Shown here: positions 1 to 5,409 of the stretch, in pieces
How positions within the stretch are numbered: the first letter of the stretch is position 1
Layout of the letters: each line of letters starts with the position of its first letter
Origin: Desulfobacteraceae bacterium
GTDB lineage: Bacteria; Desulfobacterota; DSM-4660; Desulfatiglandales; Desulfatiglandaceae
Assembly: GCA_030611815.1 (NCBI GenBank)
Contig: JAUWPC010000211.1
Span: 1 to 6,178, forward strand
Length of the DNA stretch: 6,178 nt
Reading direction: 5' to 3'
Notes under the pieces: model-generated
What the model was told of the DNA's origin: nothing
The model's database searches: none
What the model saw: only the letters and a program-made list of their open reading frames with translations
Translations under genes and position numbers: made by a program

Positions 1-153
1 GATCCTGATATTTTCGGGGATAAAGAGATAAGCGTGCCCCTCCTTACCGAATACAAGGATATCCGCGAGAAATTGGATAAACTGCTCCTTAAATGGGAGA
101 AGGACCAGAACAGACTGGAGTCCACAAAGATGAACCTGGAACTTGACGATTGA
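1..153 (+). CDS. C-terminal end of a probable ABC-F family ATPase (partial, 5' end outside window)
   Basis: The frame opens at base 1 without a start codon and runs 50 codons to TGA at 151-153, so this is the tail of a longer gene. The visible residues begin DPDIFGDKE, followed by a charged helical stretch containing LLTEYKDIREKLDKL and KWEKDQ. Soluble ABC-F ATPases (EttA/Uup/YdiF type, which act on ribosomes) commonly end like this: a D-P-x-(I/L)-(Y/F) turn after the second ATPase domain, then an E-Y-x-x-(I/L)-x-x-x-L-x-x-L helix ending in W-E. No Walker or signature motif lies inside the window, so the assignment rests on this tail alone. The stop codon sits directly at the edge of a TGATTGT-type tandem repeat. 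Another coiled-coil-ended protein remains possible. Confidence 0.55.
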   Translation, partial: DPDIFGDKEISVPLLTEYKDIREKLDKLLLKWEKDQNRLESTKMNLELDD

Positions 154-184
154 TGATTGTTGATTGTTGATTGTTGATTGTTGT
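149..184. repeat. TGATTGT heptamer tandem array, copy 1
   Basis: About five near-perfect head-to-tail copies of a 7-bp unit (TGATTGT, equivalently GATTGTT) start at the stop codon of the upstream gene. Related, more degenerate arrays lie after the helicase gene (about 3720-3752) and after comF (about 5137-5171). An ATG at 171 inside this array opens a longer version of the downstream frame, but it is unlikely to be a true start. Confidence 0.85.
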
Positions 185-207
185 AGCGAAGCGGAAATCC
201 CGGCGGG

Positions 208-239
208 ACTCAACCACTCAACTACTCAACCATTTAACG
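208..239. repeat. ACTCAACY 8-bp tandem repeat (three copies plus one degenerate)
   Basis: Units at 208-215, 216-223 and 224-231 differ only in the last base (C, T, C). A fourth unit at 232-239 (ATTTAACG) is degenerate. The array fills the space just before the ribosome-binding site of the 113-residue gene. It is preceded by GGCGGGACTCA (202-212), an 11-mer found again at 3897-3907. Confidence 0.7.
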
Positions 240-243
240 AGGT
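239..243 (+). promoter_or_regulatory. Ribosome binding site GAGGT deciding the start at 252
   Basis: GAGGT lies 8 nt upstream of the ATG at 252-254. It is the best Shine-Dalgarno match in front of any gene in this window. It favours ATG 252 over the in-frame ATG at 171, which lies inside a tandem repeat with no such site. Confidence 0.7.
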
Positions 244-251
244 CTGTAGAG

Positions 252-593
252 ATGGTAGTGAAAGACGAACATAAGGAACTATTGAAAAAGCTGGGGCTGA
301 AGGACGAAGATTTTGAGCGTTTTGACGGGGAATTTGTGCGTTATGAATATGACAACAAGAGAGGGGTCCGGATCTACGATCCTTATTACGAGACTTCCTA
401 TAATGAATATATTGGAATCGACGGCTGGAGCGCCTGGAGCGATGAAAACGACACCTTTATGAGCGATATATTAAAAGGTGTCCATGAAGAGGTCCGCCAG
501 AGGGAAGCATCCAGTCCAAAGGCAGACCCGATAGAGATCTCAGAAGCCCTTGAGAAAAAATTCGGCAAAAAGACCGATAACGATCCTAAATAA
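252..593 (+). CDS. Conserved-looking hypothetical protein, 113 aa, acidic and tyrosine-rich
   Basis: I do not recognise a characterised family. From ATG 252 the protein is 113 residues. It has an N-terminal charged helix-like stretch (KDEHKELLKKLG, residues 4-15). A dense aromatic segment covers roughly residues 27-63, with Tyr at 31, 33, 42, 45, 46, 50 and 53 and Trp at 59 and 62. The C-terminal third is charged and probably helical (HEEVRQRE, then EALEKKFGKK). There is no signal peptide, membrane segment or cysteine, so a soluble cytoplasmic protein is likely. The frame can be extended to ATG 171, but that would translate tandem repeats and give a basic, low-complexity N-terminus; the GAGGT site supports 252. 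The stop (591-593) is 8 nt before the miniature element, which separates this gene from the helicase gene. Before that insertion the two genes would have been about a dozen bases apart, suggesting an old operon. Confidence 0.75.
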   Translation: MVVKDEHKELLKKLGLKDEDFERFDGEFVRYEYDNKRGVRIYDPYYETSYNEYIGIDGWSAWSDENDTFMSDILKGVHEEVRQREASSPKADPIEISEALEKKFGKKTDNDPK

Positions 594-601
594 TTTCTAA
601 A

Positions 602-799
602 TAGTGTCTGAACGAAAACCCTGTTCAGGCACGATTTTGGATCTAAAAACTCACACAAATTAGGACGAAATAACTGCCACATTTGAAATTTGCTTTTCGA
701 TCCATACTCTTAATCATAATCTTAATCATAATCGTTTTGAGTAAGATTATGATTATGATTATGATTAGGAAATAGGGAAGCTATTTCGTTCAGGCACTA
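602..799 (+). mobile_element. Miniature inverted-repeat element (MITE-like), copy A, 198 bp
   Basis: The ends are inverted repeats: TAGTGTCTGAACGAAA at the left matches the reverse complement of the right end (TTTCGTTCAGGCACTA) with one mismatch. TA is present at both outer edges, as expected for TA-target insertion (the habit of IS630/Tc1-mariner relatives; the transposase family is inference). There is no coding capacity. Internal structure, left to right: a terminal hairpin (604-613 with 623-632, 9-nt loop); a large central hairpin built of TAATCW hexamers (712-733 with 745-766, 21 of 22 positions complementary, 11-nt loop); and a small hairpin (769-775 with 781-787, 5-nt loop) beside the right terminal repeat. 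The motif GTGCCTGAAC occurs three times. The reverse complement aligns without gaps to copy B at 5955-6152, with 14 differences by hand count. Confidence 0.85.
737..765 (+). promoter_or_regulatory. Promoter-like -35/-10 pair inside copy A, reading into the helicase gene
   Basis: TTGAGT (737-742) and TATGAT (760-765) are separated by exactly 17 nt. They match 4 of 6 and 5 of 6 positions of the sigma-70 consensus TTGACA/TATAAT. A transcript would start near 772, giving a leader of about 30 nt before the GTG at 804. TATGAT recurs every 6 nt here (also 748-753 and 754-759) because the arm is a hexamer repeat, so the match may be partly fortuitous. In copy B the equivalent pair is TTGAGT and TAAGAT on the minus strand, also 17 nt apart. 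Confidence 0.4.
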
Positions 800-803
800 A
801 ATA

Positions 804-3695
804 GTGAAACTCTCTCAATACCTCAAAACCTTAAAGGCCCATCCAGATTTCCGCGATGCCTTTGTATACCACCGTCACCTGCCTCCCCGTAAGCCCAACT
901 ACGGTCCTCAATTAGACATTCATAACGATATCCGCGAAACCATGAAACAGCTCGGTTTTACTGAGCTTTACCGCCATCAGACAGAGGCGATAGAACATCT
1001 GAGGAATGGGTCTAACCTCCTTGTGGCCACAGAAACGGCGAGCGGCAAAAGCCTGATCTATAACATAACGGTCATCGAGGAGATCCTGAAGAATAAAAGA
1101 TCCAAGGCGATCTACATCTTTCCCCTCAAGGCCCTCGAACAGGACCAGTTGAAAAATCTTTCCCTCTATCTGAAGGGGATCAAAAGCACAAAAATCTCTG
1201 CTGAAATCTACGACGGAGATACCACGCCCTACCGCCGAAAAAAGATCAGGGAAAATATCCCTCAGATTCTCTTCACCAATCCGGATATGCTGCACCGTGG
1301 AATCCTGGCCCATCATCACAACTGGGAGGGACTTTTTAAGGGTCTCTCCTTTGTTGTGTTGGACGAAGTCCACACCTATCGGGGCATTTTCGGATCACAC
1401 CTCAATCAAGTCATCCGGCGATTAAAGAGGCTGTGCAATCTTTATGGTTCATCTCCAAGATTTATCCTCCTGTCAGCAACAATCAGCAACCCTCAAAGCT
1501 TTGGTGAAAAACTGGTCGAGGAAAAGCTCGAAGTGGTCAGGTCAAGCGGAACCCCAAAGGCAGGTCAGCATTTTCTTTTCCTCAACCCGGAGGAGAGCCC
1601 CAATTTCTATTCAGCAAAGCTTTTTGTTGATTGCATTCGCAACGGTTTCAGGACCATTGTCTTTACCCAGGCAAGAAAGGTCACCGAACTTATCCATCTC
1701 TGGGTCTCCCAGCTATCACCAGAGCTCAGGGAAAAAATCAGTTCCTATCGCGCGGGTTTTATGCCCGGGGAGAGGAGGCTCATTGAAAGAAGGTTGGCCA
1801 ACGGAGACCTCCTCGGGGTCGTTTCAACCAGCGCCTTAGAGATGGGGATCGACATCGGATATCTTGATATCTGCCTCTTGGTAGGCTACCCAGGCACCAT
1901 CATAAATACCTGGCAGAGGGGGGGGCGGGTTGGTCGCTCCGGCAGAGAATCGATGGTGATCTTGGTCGGAAAACCGGATGCATTGGATCAGTACTTCATG
2001 AAAAATCCGGCAGATCTCTTTGAAAGACCCTTTGAGGCTGCTGTCCTGGACCCTAATAATCCCTATGTTGTTGAGGCCCATCTCCCCTGTGCAGCAGCAG
2101 AGATCCCTGTCACGCTTAAAGATGAGAAATTCTGGGGCAGCGACCTTGCCTCGCACCTCGAAAAGCTGGAAAAAGAGGGGTTATTAAACAGGACCGCAGA
2201 GGGGGAACCAGCTTGGTTTTCATCAAAGCGGAACCCGCAACTCTCGGTCAATATCCGTTCTGCCGGAGAGACATACACGATCTTTGAAAAAGAGACCGGA
2301 CAGGCCATCGGAACCGTTGACGGAATCAGGGCATTTAAGGAATGTCATCCGGGAGCGATCTATCTTCACCGGGCCCGCCAATACGAAGTTGACCGGTTGA
2401 TACTCGACAAAAAGGATATCGTAGTCCACCGCTCTAAACTCAAATATTTTACGCGGACCCGCAGCGAAAAAGAGACCGAGATCATTAAGGTCCATCGCAG
2501 CATGCCTAAGGGGCAGTTCCTTGTGCGGGAGGGGAAATTAAAGGTCACCGAAATAATTACCGGGTATGAAAAGAGGACATTGCCGGGTCAGGGCCTGATA
2601 GGGGTCTTCGATTTGGACCTCCCCCCACAGATCTTTGAGACCATCGGGTTCTGGATTGAAATAGAGCCGGCCATAAAGCGTTTTGTGGAGGAAAAAGGAT
2701 TTCATTTTATGGGGGGGATTCATGCCATAGAGCATGCCGCAATCGGGATCTTCCCCCTCTTTGCCCTCTGTGACAGGAATGACATCGGGGGGATATGTTA
2801 TCCGCACCATCCTCAGGTAGGGAAGAGCGCAATTTTCATTTACGACGCCTATCCTGGGGGAGTGGGTCTGGCACAGAGGGGCTTTGATGCTGTCTTAGAA
2901 CTCCTTGAAAAGACGTGGGAGATTGTGAAAGGGTGTGAATGTGAGGTGGGATGTCCCTCATGCATTCATTCACCCAAATGCGGCTCGGGCAATAAGCCCT
3001 TAGACAAAGGGGCGGCCAGGCTGATCCTCGAAGCGCTGTTAGGACATATCCCCTTGAGTGAAATGTCAGATGAAAAGGTTGCGACAGGGCCTGCGCCCTT
3101 CTCCGAGCAAGAAGAGCCGGGTCAGGAAAAAACCCGAGGACCCCGGATCATTTACCTTGACCTTGAGACACAAAAGACCGCCCAGGATGTAGGGGGCTGG
3201 CAAAACGCCCATCTGATGAGGATCTCAGTAGCCGTCATATTTGACAGTCTTGAAAACCGGTTTCTGATATTTGAAGAAGAGAGGATTGGCGACCTTATTG
3301 ATCATTTGGCAAAGGCTGATCTGATCATCGGTTTTAATATCAAAAAATTTGACTACAAGGTCTTAGGCGCCTATACAGAAAGAGCGCTGAAGGCCCTGCC
3401 CACCTTTGACATCTTGGAAGATATTTATAGACGGCTCGGTTTCAGGCTCGGGCTCGATCACTTAGCCAAAGAAACCTTGAAGAAGGGAAAAACCGCCGAT
3501 GGGCTCCAGGCCGTGGAATGGTTCAGGCAGGGAGAAATGAAAAAGCTGGCCGAATACTGCCGCCATGATGTTGCAACCACTAAGGATCTGTTCCTGTACG
3601 GACTCAAGAACGGCCATATTATCTACAGAAAAAAAGGGGCTAACAGGAGACTGCGCCTCTTAGTTGACTGGGACTTGGATAAATTGATAAGTTGA
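804..3695 (+). CDS. SF2 DEAD/DEAH helicase (MrfA/YprA type, DUF1998) fused to a C-terminal DEDD exonuclease domain (MrfB/YprB type), 963 aa
   Basis: Likely a cytoplasmic DNA-repair helicase-nuclease. Helicase motifs run in order: Q-like YRHQ (56-59), Walker A TASGKS (78-83), Ia FPLKALEQDQ (106-115), Ib TNPDML (158-163), DEVH (187-190), SAT (224-226), IV IVFTQARK (285-292), V STSALEMGIDIG (341-352) and VI QRGGRVGRSG (371-380). The DUF1998 region has a cysteine cluster at 711, 713, 717, 720 and 726, a probable zinc site. After an acidic linker (about 752-780) comes a RNase H-like exonuclease: DLE (786-788), GFNIKKFD (843-850) and YCRHD (918-922). In Bacillus subtilis these are two proteins, MrfA and MrfB, acting together in mitomycin C lesion repair independently of UvrA; that role here is inferred. 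GTG 804 is the only possible start nearby, since TAA (798-800) is in frame just upstream. The N-terminus looks complete. Ribosome-binding support is weak (AGG 792-794, inside the miniature element). Confidence 0.92.
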   Translation: MKLSQYLKTLKAHPDFRDAFVYHRHLPPRKPNYGPQLDIHNDIRETMKQLGFTELYRHQTEAIEHLRNGSNLLVATETASGKSLIYNITVIEEILKNKRSKAIYIFPLKALEQDQLKNLSLYLKGIKSTKISAEIYDGDTTPYRRKKIRENIPQILFTNPDMLHRGILAHHHNWEGLFKGLSFVVLDEVHTYRGIFGSHLNQVIRRLKRLCNLYGSSPRFILLSATISNPQSFGEKLVEEKLEVVRSSGTPKAGQHFLFLNPEESPNFYSAKLFVDCIRNGFRTIVFTQARKVTELIHLWVSQLSPELREKISSYRAGFMPGERRLIERRLANGDLLGVVSTSALEMGIDIGYLDICLLVGYPGTIINTWQRGGRVGRSGRESMVILVGKPDALDQYFMKNPADLFERPFEAAVLDPNNPYVVEAHLPCAAAEIPVTLKDEKFWGSDLASHLEKLEKEGLLNRTAEGEPAWFSSKRNPQLSVNIRSAGETYTIFEKETGQAIGTVDGIRAFKECHPGAIYLHRARQYEVDRLILDKKDIVVHRSKLKYFTRTRSEKETEIIKVHRSMPKGQFLVREGKLKVTEIITGYEKRTLPGQGLIGVFDLDLPPQIFETIGFWIEIEPAIKRFVEEKGFHFMGGIHAIEHAAIGIFPLFALCDRNDIGGICYPHHPQVGKSAIFIYDAYPGGVGLAQRGFDAVLELLEKTWEIVKGCECEVGCPSCIHSPKCGSGNKPLDKGAARLILEALLGHIPLSEMSDEKVATGPAPFSEQEEPGQEKTRGPRIIYLDLETQKTAQDVGGWQNAHLMRISVAVIFDSLENRFLIFEEERIGDLIDHLAKADLIIGFNIKKFDYKVLGAYTERALKALPTFDILEDIYRRLGFRLGLDHLAKETLKKGKTADGLQAVEWFRQGEMKKLAEYCRHDVATTKDLFLYGLKNGHIIYRKKGANRRLRLLVDWDLDKLIS

Positions 3696-3719
3696 ATTGT
3701 TCCGGGTTGCGGGGCTTTG

Positions 3720-3752
3720 GATTGATGATTGTCGATTGTTGATTGTTGATTG
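3720..3752. repeat. TGATTGT heptamer tandem array, copy 2
   Basis: Degenerate repeat of the 7-bp unit beginning ATTGATGATTGTCGATTG, located 24 nt after the helicase stop. Its beginning, with the preceding CTTTGGATTGAT, matches the array after comF (from 5133), so whole repeat blocks, not only the unit, seem to recur after gene ends. Confidence 0.8.
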
Positions 3753-3780
3753 AAGGGCCAAGGGTTGCGTCTTGGGCCTT
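3753..3780 (+). terminator. Hairpin after the helicase gene, possible terminator
   Basis: AAGGGCCAAG (3753-3762) can pair with CTTGGGCCTT (3771-3780) over 10 positions with one central mismatch and an 8-nt loop. No T-run follows directly; the nearest is TTTTT at about 3825-3829. A classic intrinsic terminator is therefore not supported, but the stem could end or stabilise the helicase transcript. Confidence 0.35.
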
Positions 3781-3793
3781 ACGCCTCAATTAC

Positions 3794-3821
3794 TGACTTC
3801 TGACCTCTGACGTCTGACTTC
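3794..3821. repeat. TGACNTC heptamer tandem repeat, four copies
   Basis: Four contiguous 7-bp units at 3794-3800, 3801-3807, 3808-3814 and 3815-3821 are identical except at the fifth base (T, C, G, T). It has the same period as the TGATTGT arrays but an unrelated sequence. The rest of the gap (3696-3997) holds no gene that I can support. Confidence 0.8.
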
Positions 3822-3953
3822 TGTCTTTTTGCGGGTTGCGGGTTTGAAACCGCACCGCCCGTTACATCGCCACCCACTTTAGTCATCCCCGACTGAGGCG
3901 GGACTCACTTTAACCACCCCAGTTAAATACGCTCTTCGCATTTCACGGGGTAA

Positions 3954-3990
3954 ACTTTAGGCACTTTAGCTCACTTTAGGCATTTTAGGC
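3954..3990. repeat. ACTTTAGGC tandem repeat before the ykgJ-like gene
   Basis: Units ACTTTAGGC (3954-3962), ACTTTAGCTC (3963-3972), ACTTTAGGC (3973-3981) and ATTTTAGGC (3982-3990) form a degenerate 9-10 bp array. The AGG of the last unit (3987-3989) is 8 nt before the GTG at 3998 and is the only ribosome-binding match for that gene, so the repeat abuts and may supply the translation start. Confidence 0.7.
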
Positions 3991-3997
3991 ACTTCCT

Positions 3998-4375
3998 GTG
4001 AAAGCATTCGAATGTAAAATGTGCGGGGATTGCTGCTTTGGAGAAGGCGGCATTTTTATGAACAAAGAAGAACAGAAAAGAATTGCCGTCTTTCTGGAAA
4101 TCAGCGCTGACGATTTTCTCTCCCGGTTTTGTGAAGAGAGGAACGGGCGTATCTATGTTAAAACCGGGGAGGACAATTTCTGCATATTTTACCAAAGAGG
4201 GAAGGGGTGCGCAATCCATCCGGTCAAGCCGGCGCGCTGCTCCCTTTGGCCCTACTACAAAGCAAACGTAAAAGACGAGGAAACCTATGAGATGGCAAAG
4301 TGGGCCTGCCGGGGCATTAACCGAGAATGTTCGTTTGAAGAGTTTGTAAGGCAATCCAAAACCGCAGAAAAATGA
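3998..4375 (+). CDS. YkgJ family cysteine-cluster protein (CxxCxxCC type), 125 aa
   Basis: The N-terminus carries CKMCGDCC (Cys 6, 9, 12 and 13), followed by a Gly-rich GEGG and a helical segment. Next come FCIFYQRGKGCAIHPVKP (Cys 62 and 71) and RCSLWPYY (Cys 81), with later cysteines at 104 and 111. This order, a C-x2-C-x2-CC cluster then C-(x)n-C-x-I-(H/Y)-P-x-(K/R)-P-x-R-C, is typical of the YkgJ/UPF0153 family, thought to bind zinc or iron-sulfur but of unknown biochemical role. GTG 3998 is chosen because the next in-frame starts would remove the first cysteine, and later ones the whole cluster. The protein is soluble with no signal peptide. Its TGA overlaps the ATG of the comF-like gene by 4 nt, so the two are probably co-transcribed and translationally coupled. 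Confidence 0.85.
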   Translation: MKAFECKMCGDCCFGEGGIFMNKEEQKRIAVFLEISADDFLSRFCEERNGRIYVKTGEDNFCIFYQRGKGCAIHPVKPARCSLWPYYKANVKDEETYEMAKWACRGINRECSFEEFVRQSKTAEK

Positions 4376-5112
4376 ACCTGATAAGAGAATTGGCCGATAT
4401 TATCTATCCCCCGAGATGCGCCATCTGCAAGCAGTTTCTGTGGAAAGGCCCTCTAATCAAAGGAGACAATTCGCTTTCATTTTGCCCGACCTGCATTGCC
4501 GATTTCCGTCATATTACCTCGCCCTTATGCCCCATATGCGGTTCGCCCTTCCCTTCTGAGATAAAAGAAGACCATCCTTGCGAAGATTGCCTGAGAAAAA
4601 GACCTTTCTATGACTCCGCTCACGCTCCTTACCGTTACGAAGGACCGGTTTTGAAGGCCATCCACCGGCTCAAATATGGGACAAAGAGCTTTTTGGCCGG
4701 TTCTTTAGGCCCACTCCTCGCCCAGTTTTCGGAAAGCCGCTTCGGAGAGTCAGGGGCTTATCTAACAATGCCTGTTCCGCTTCATCCAAGAAGAATACGG
4801 GAGCGGGGCTTCAACCAGAGCCTCCTGTTGGCAAGGCATGTGGCAAAGGGTTTGAAGTCCGACCTGGACTTTTTGTCTTTGAAAAGGGTAAGATACACCT
4901 TGCCGCAGACAAGGCTCGCAAAGAAAGAGAGACAACGAAATGTCCGGGGGGCCTTTCAGCTAAAAAACAGGGAGCTCGTAAAAGGAAAAACCATCCTCTT
5001 AGTGGATGACGTGGTCACGACGGGGAATACCATGAACGAATGCGCCCGGATACTCAAAAAGGGAGGTTCCGGAAAGGTTTTCTGCGTAAGCTTAGCAAGG
5101 GCGGGCAGATAA
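4372..5112 (+). CDS. comF: ComF family protein: double zinc-ribbon N-terminus plus phosphoribosyltransferase-like domain, 246 aa
   Basis: The N-terminal part has cysteine pairs CAIC (16-19), CPTC (38-41), CPIC (53-56) and CEDC (70-73), enough for two zinc-binding sites. The middle shows the family features LKYG (100-103), PVPLHPRR (134-141) and RERGFNQS (143-150). A PRPP-loop signature VDDVVTTGNT (211-220) follows near the C-terminus. Length and architecture match full-length ComF/GntX-type proteins. In competent bacteria ComF is a cytoplasmic factor needed for DNA uptake, probably with the ComFA helicase and the DprA/PriA machinery. In most Gram-negatives, including those without known competence, its role is unclear, and no other competence gene is seen here. 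It starts within the stop of the ykgJ-like gene (ATGA overlap, 4372-4375), so coupled translation is likely; no strong ribosome-binding site of its own is visible. Confidence 0.92.
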   Translation: MNLIRELADIIYPPRCAICKQFLWKGPLIKGDNSLSFCPTCIADFRHITSPLCPICGSPFPSEIKEDHPCEDCLRKRPFYDSAHAPYRYEGPVLKAIHRLKYGTKSFLAGSLGPLLAQFSESRFGESGAYLTMPVPLHPRRIRERGFNQSLLLARHVAKGLKSDLDFLSLKRVRYTLPQTRLAKKERQRNVRGAFQLKNRELVKGKTILLVDDVVTTGNTMNECARILKKGGSGKVFCVSLARAGR

Positions 5113-5120
5113 GCATCTGC
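5105..5120 (+). other. Small hairpin spanning the comF stop codon
   Basis: GCAGAT (5105-5110) and ATCTGC (5115-5120) are perfectly complementary with a 4-nt loop, and the TAA stop (5110-5112) lies at the stem-loop junction. There is no downstream T-run, so it is not a convincing intrinsic terminator. Confidence 0.35.
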
Positions 5121-5136
5121 ACAACCCGAAACCTTT

Positions 5137-5171
5137 GGATTGATAATTGATGATTGTCGATTGATGATTGA
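5137..5171. repeat. TGATTGT heptamer tandem array, copy 3 (degenerate)
   Basis: Begins GGATTGATAATTGATGATT, continues with GTCGATTG and ends ATTGAAG. Like copy 2 it is preceded by CTTTGGATTGAT and followed by TTGAAG, which points to a shared origin. It is the most degenerate of the three arrays. Confidence 0.7.
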
Positions 5172-5208
5172 AGAGCAGGCAGTGGCGACAACTCGTAACC
5201 CGCAATTT

Positions 5209-5236
5209 GGAACTTGCCACCTGCAACCTGGAACTC
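5209..5236. repeat. GNAACCT-like heptamer array, four degenerate units
   Basis: Successive 7-bp units GGAACTT, GCCACCT, GCAACCT and GGAACTC (5209-5215, 5216-5222, 5223-5229, 5230-5236) share the pattern G-x-x-A-C-x-(T/C). The 7-bp register is regular although the units are diverged. Confidence 0.55.
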
Positions 5237-5355
5237 AGATTGGCGGCGGCATCAGGTTTCACGTGTCAGCGCAGTCCCGCTGAAGCGCGATCGGGGCAGT
5301 CGGCTTGAGCAATGAAAAAACGTTGACCCCATGAAGTTTCATAGAAGGCTTCGGA

Positions 5356-5383
5356 TTTCCAGTTTCCAATTTCCAGTTTCAAT
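5356..5383. repeat. TTTCCAR heptamer array before rfaE2
   Basis: Units TTTCCAG (5356-5362), TTTCCAA (5363-5369), TTTCCAG (5370-5376) and TTTCAAT (5377-5383) sit 26 nt upstream of the rfaE2 start. Between this and the GNAACCT array (5237-5355) I see no gene and no convincing promoter, only a small palindrome ATGAAGTTTCAT. Confidence 0.75.
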
Positions 5384-5409
5384 ACGAGATATCCTGAATT
5401 GATGTTGCA

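Noticed and set aside
171..251. Longer N-terminus for the 113-residue protein starting at ATG 171
   Set aside because: It would translate tandem repeats (TGATTGT and ACTCAAC arrays) and has no ribosome-binding site, whereas ATG 252 has GAGGT at 8 nt.
398..682. Minus-strand open frame of 94 codons
   Set aside because: It lies antisense to the 113-residue gene and runs into the miniature element; its product has no recognisable motif.
602..799. Copy A as a structured RNA gene or riboswitch of the helicase
   Set aside because: A near-identical copy sits in inverted orientation at an unrelated place with the same TA-flanked ends, which fits a mobile element better; no known riboswitch core was recognised.
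912..2810. Several minus-strand and out-of-frame open frames inside the helicase gene
   Set aside because: They are shadows of a well-supported gene whose motifs run continuously in one frame.
3836..3852. Short palindrome around GGTTTGAAACC as a terminator or operator
   Set aside because: The stem is short and bulged, has no T-run, and lies far from any gene start.
3971..4354. Minus-strand frame opposite the ykgJ-like gene
   Set aside because: The plus-strand frame has the diagnostic cysteine pattern; the antisense frame has none.
5314..5345. Possible promoter upstream of rfaE2 (TTGACC)
   Set aside because: No acceptable -10 hexamer occurs at 16-18 nt; the nearest candidates are at the wrong spacing.
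149..5383. Tandem arrays as a CRISPR array
   Set aside because: Units are 7-10 bp and contiguous, with no unique spacers of constant length and no cas genes.
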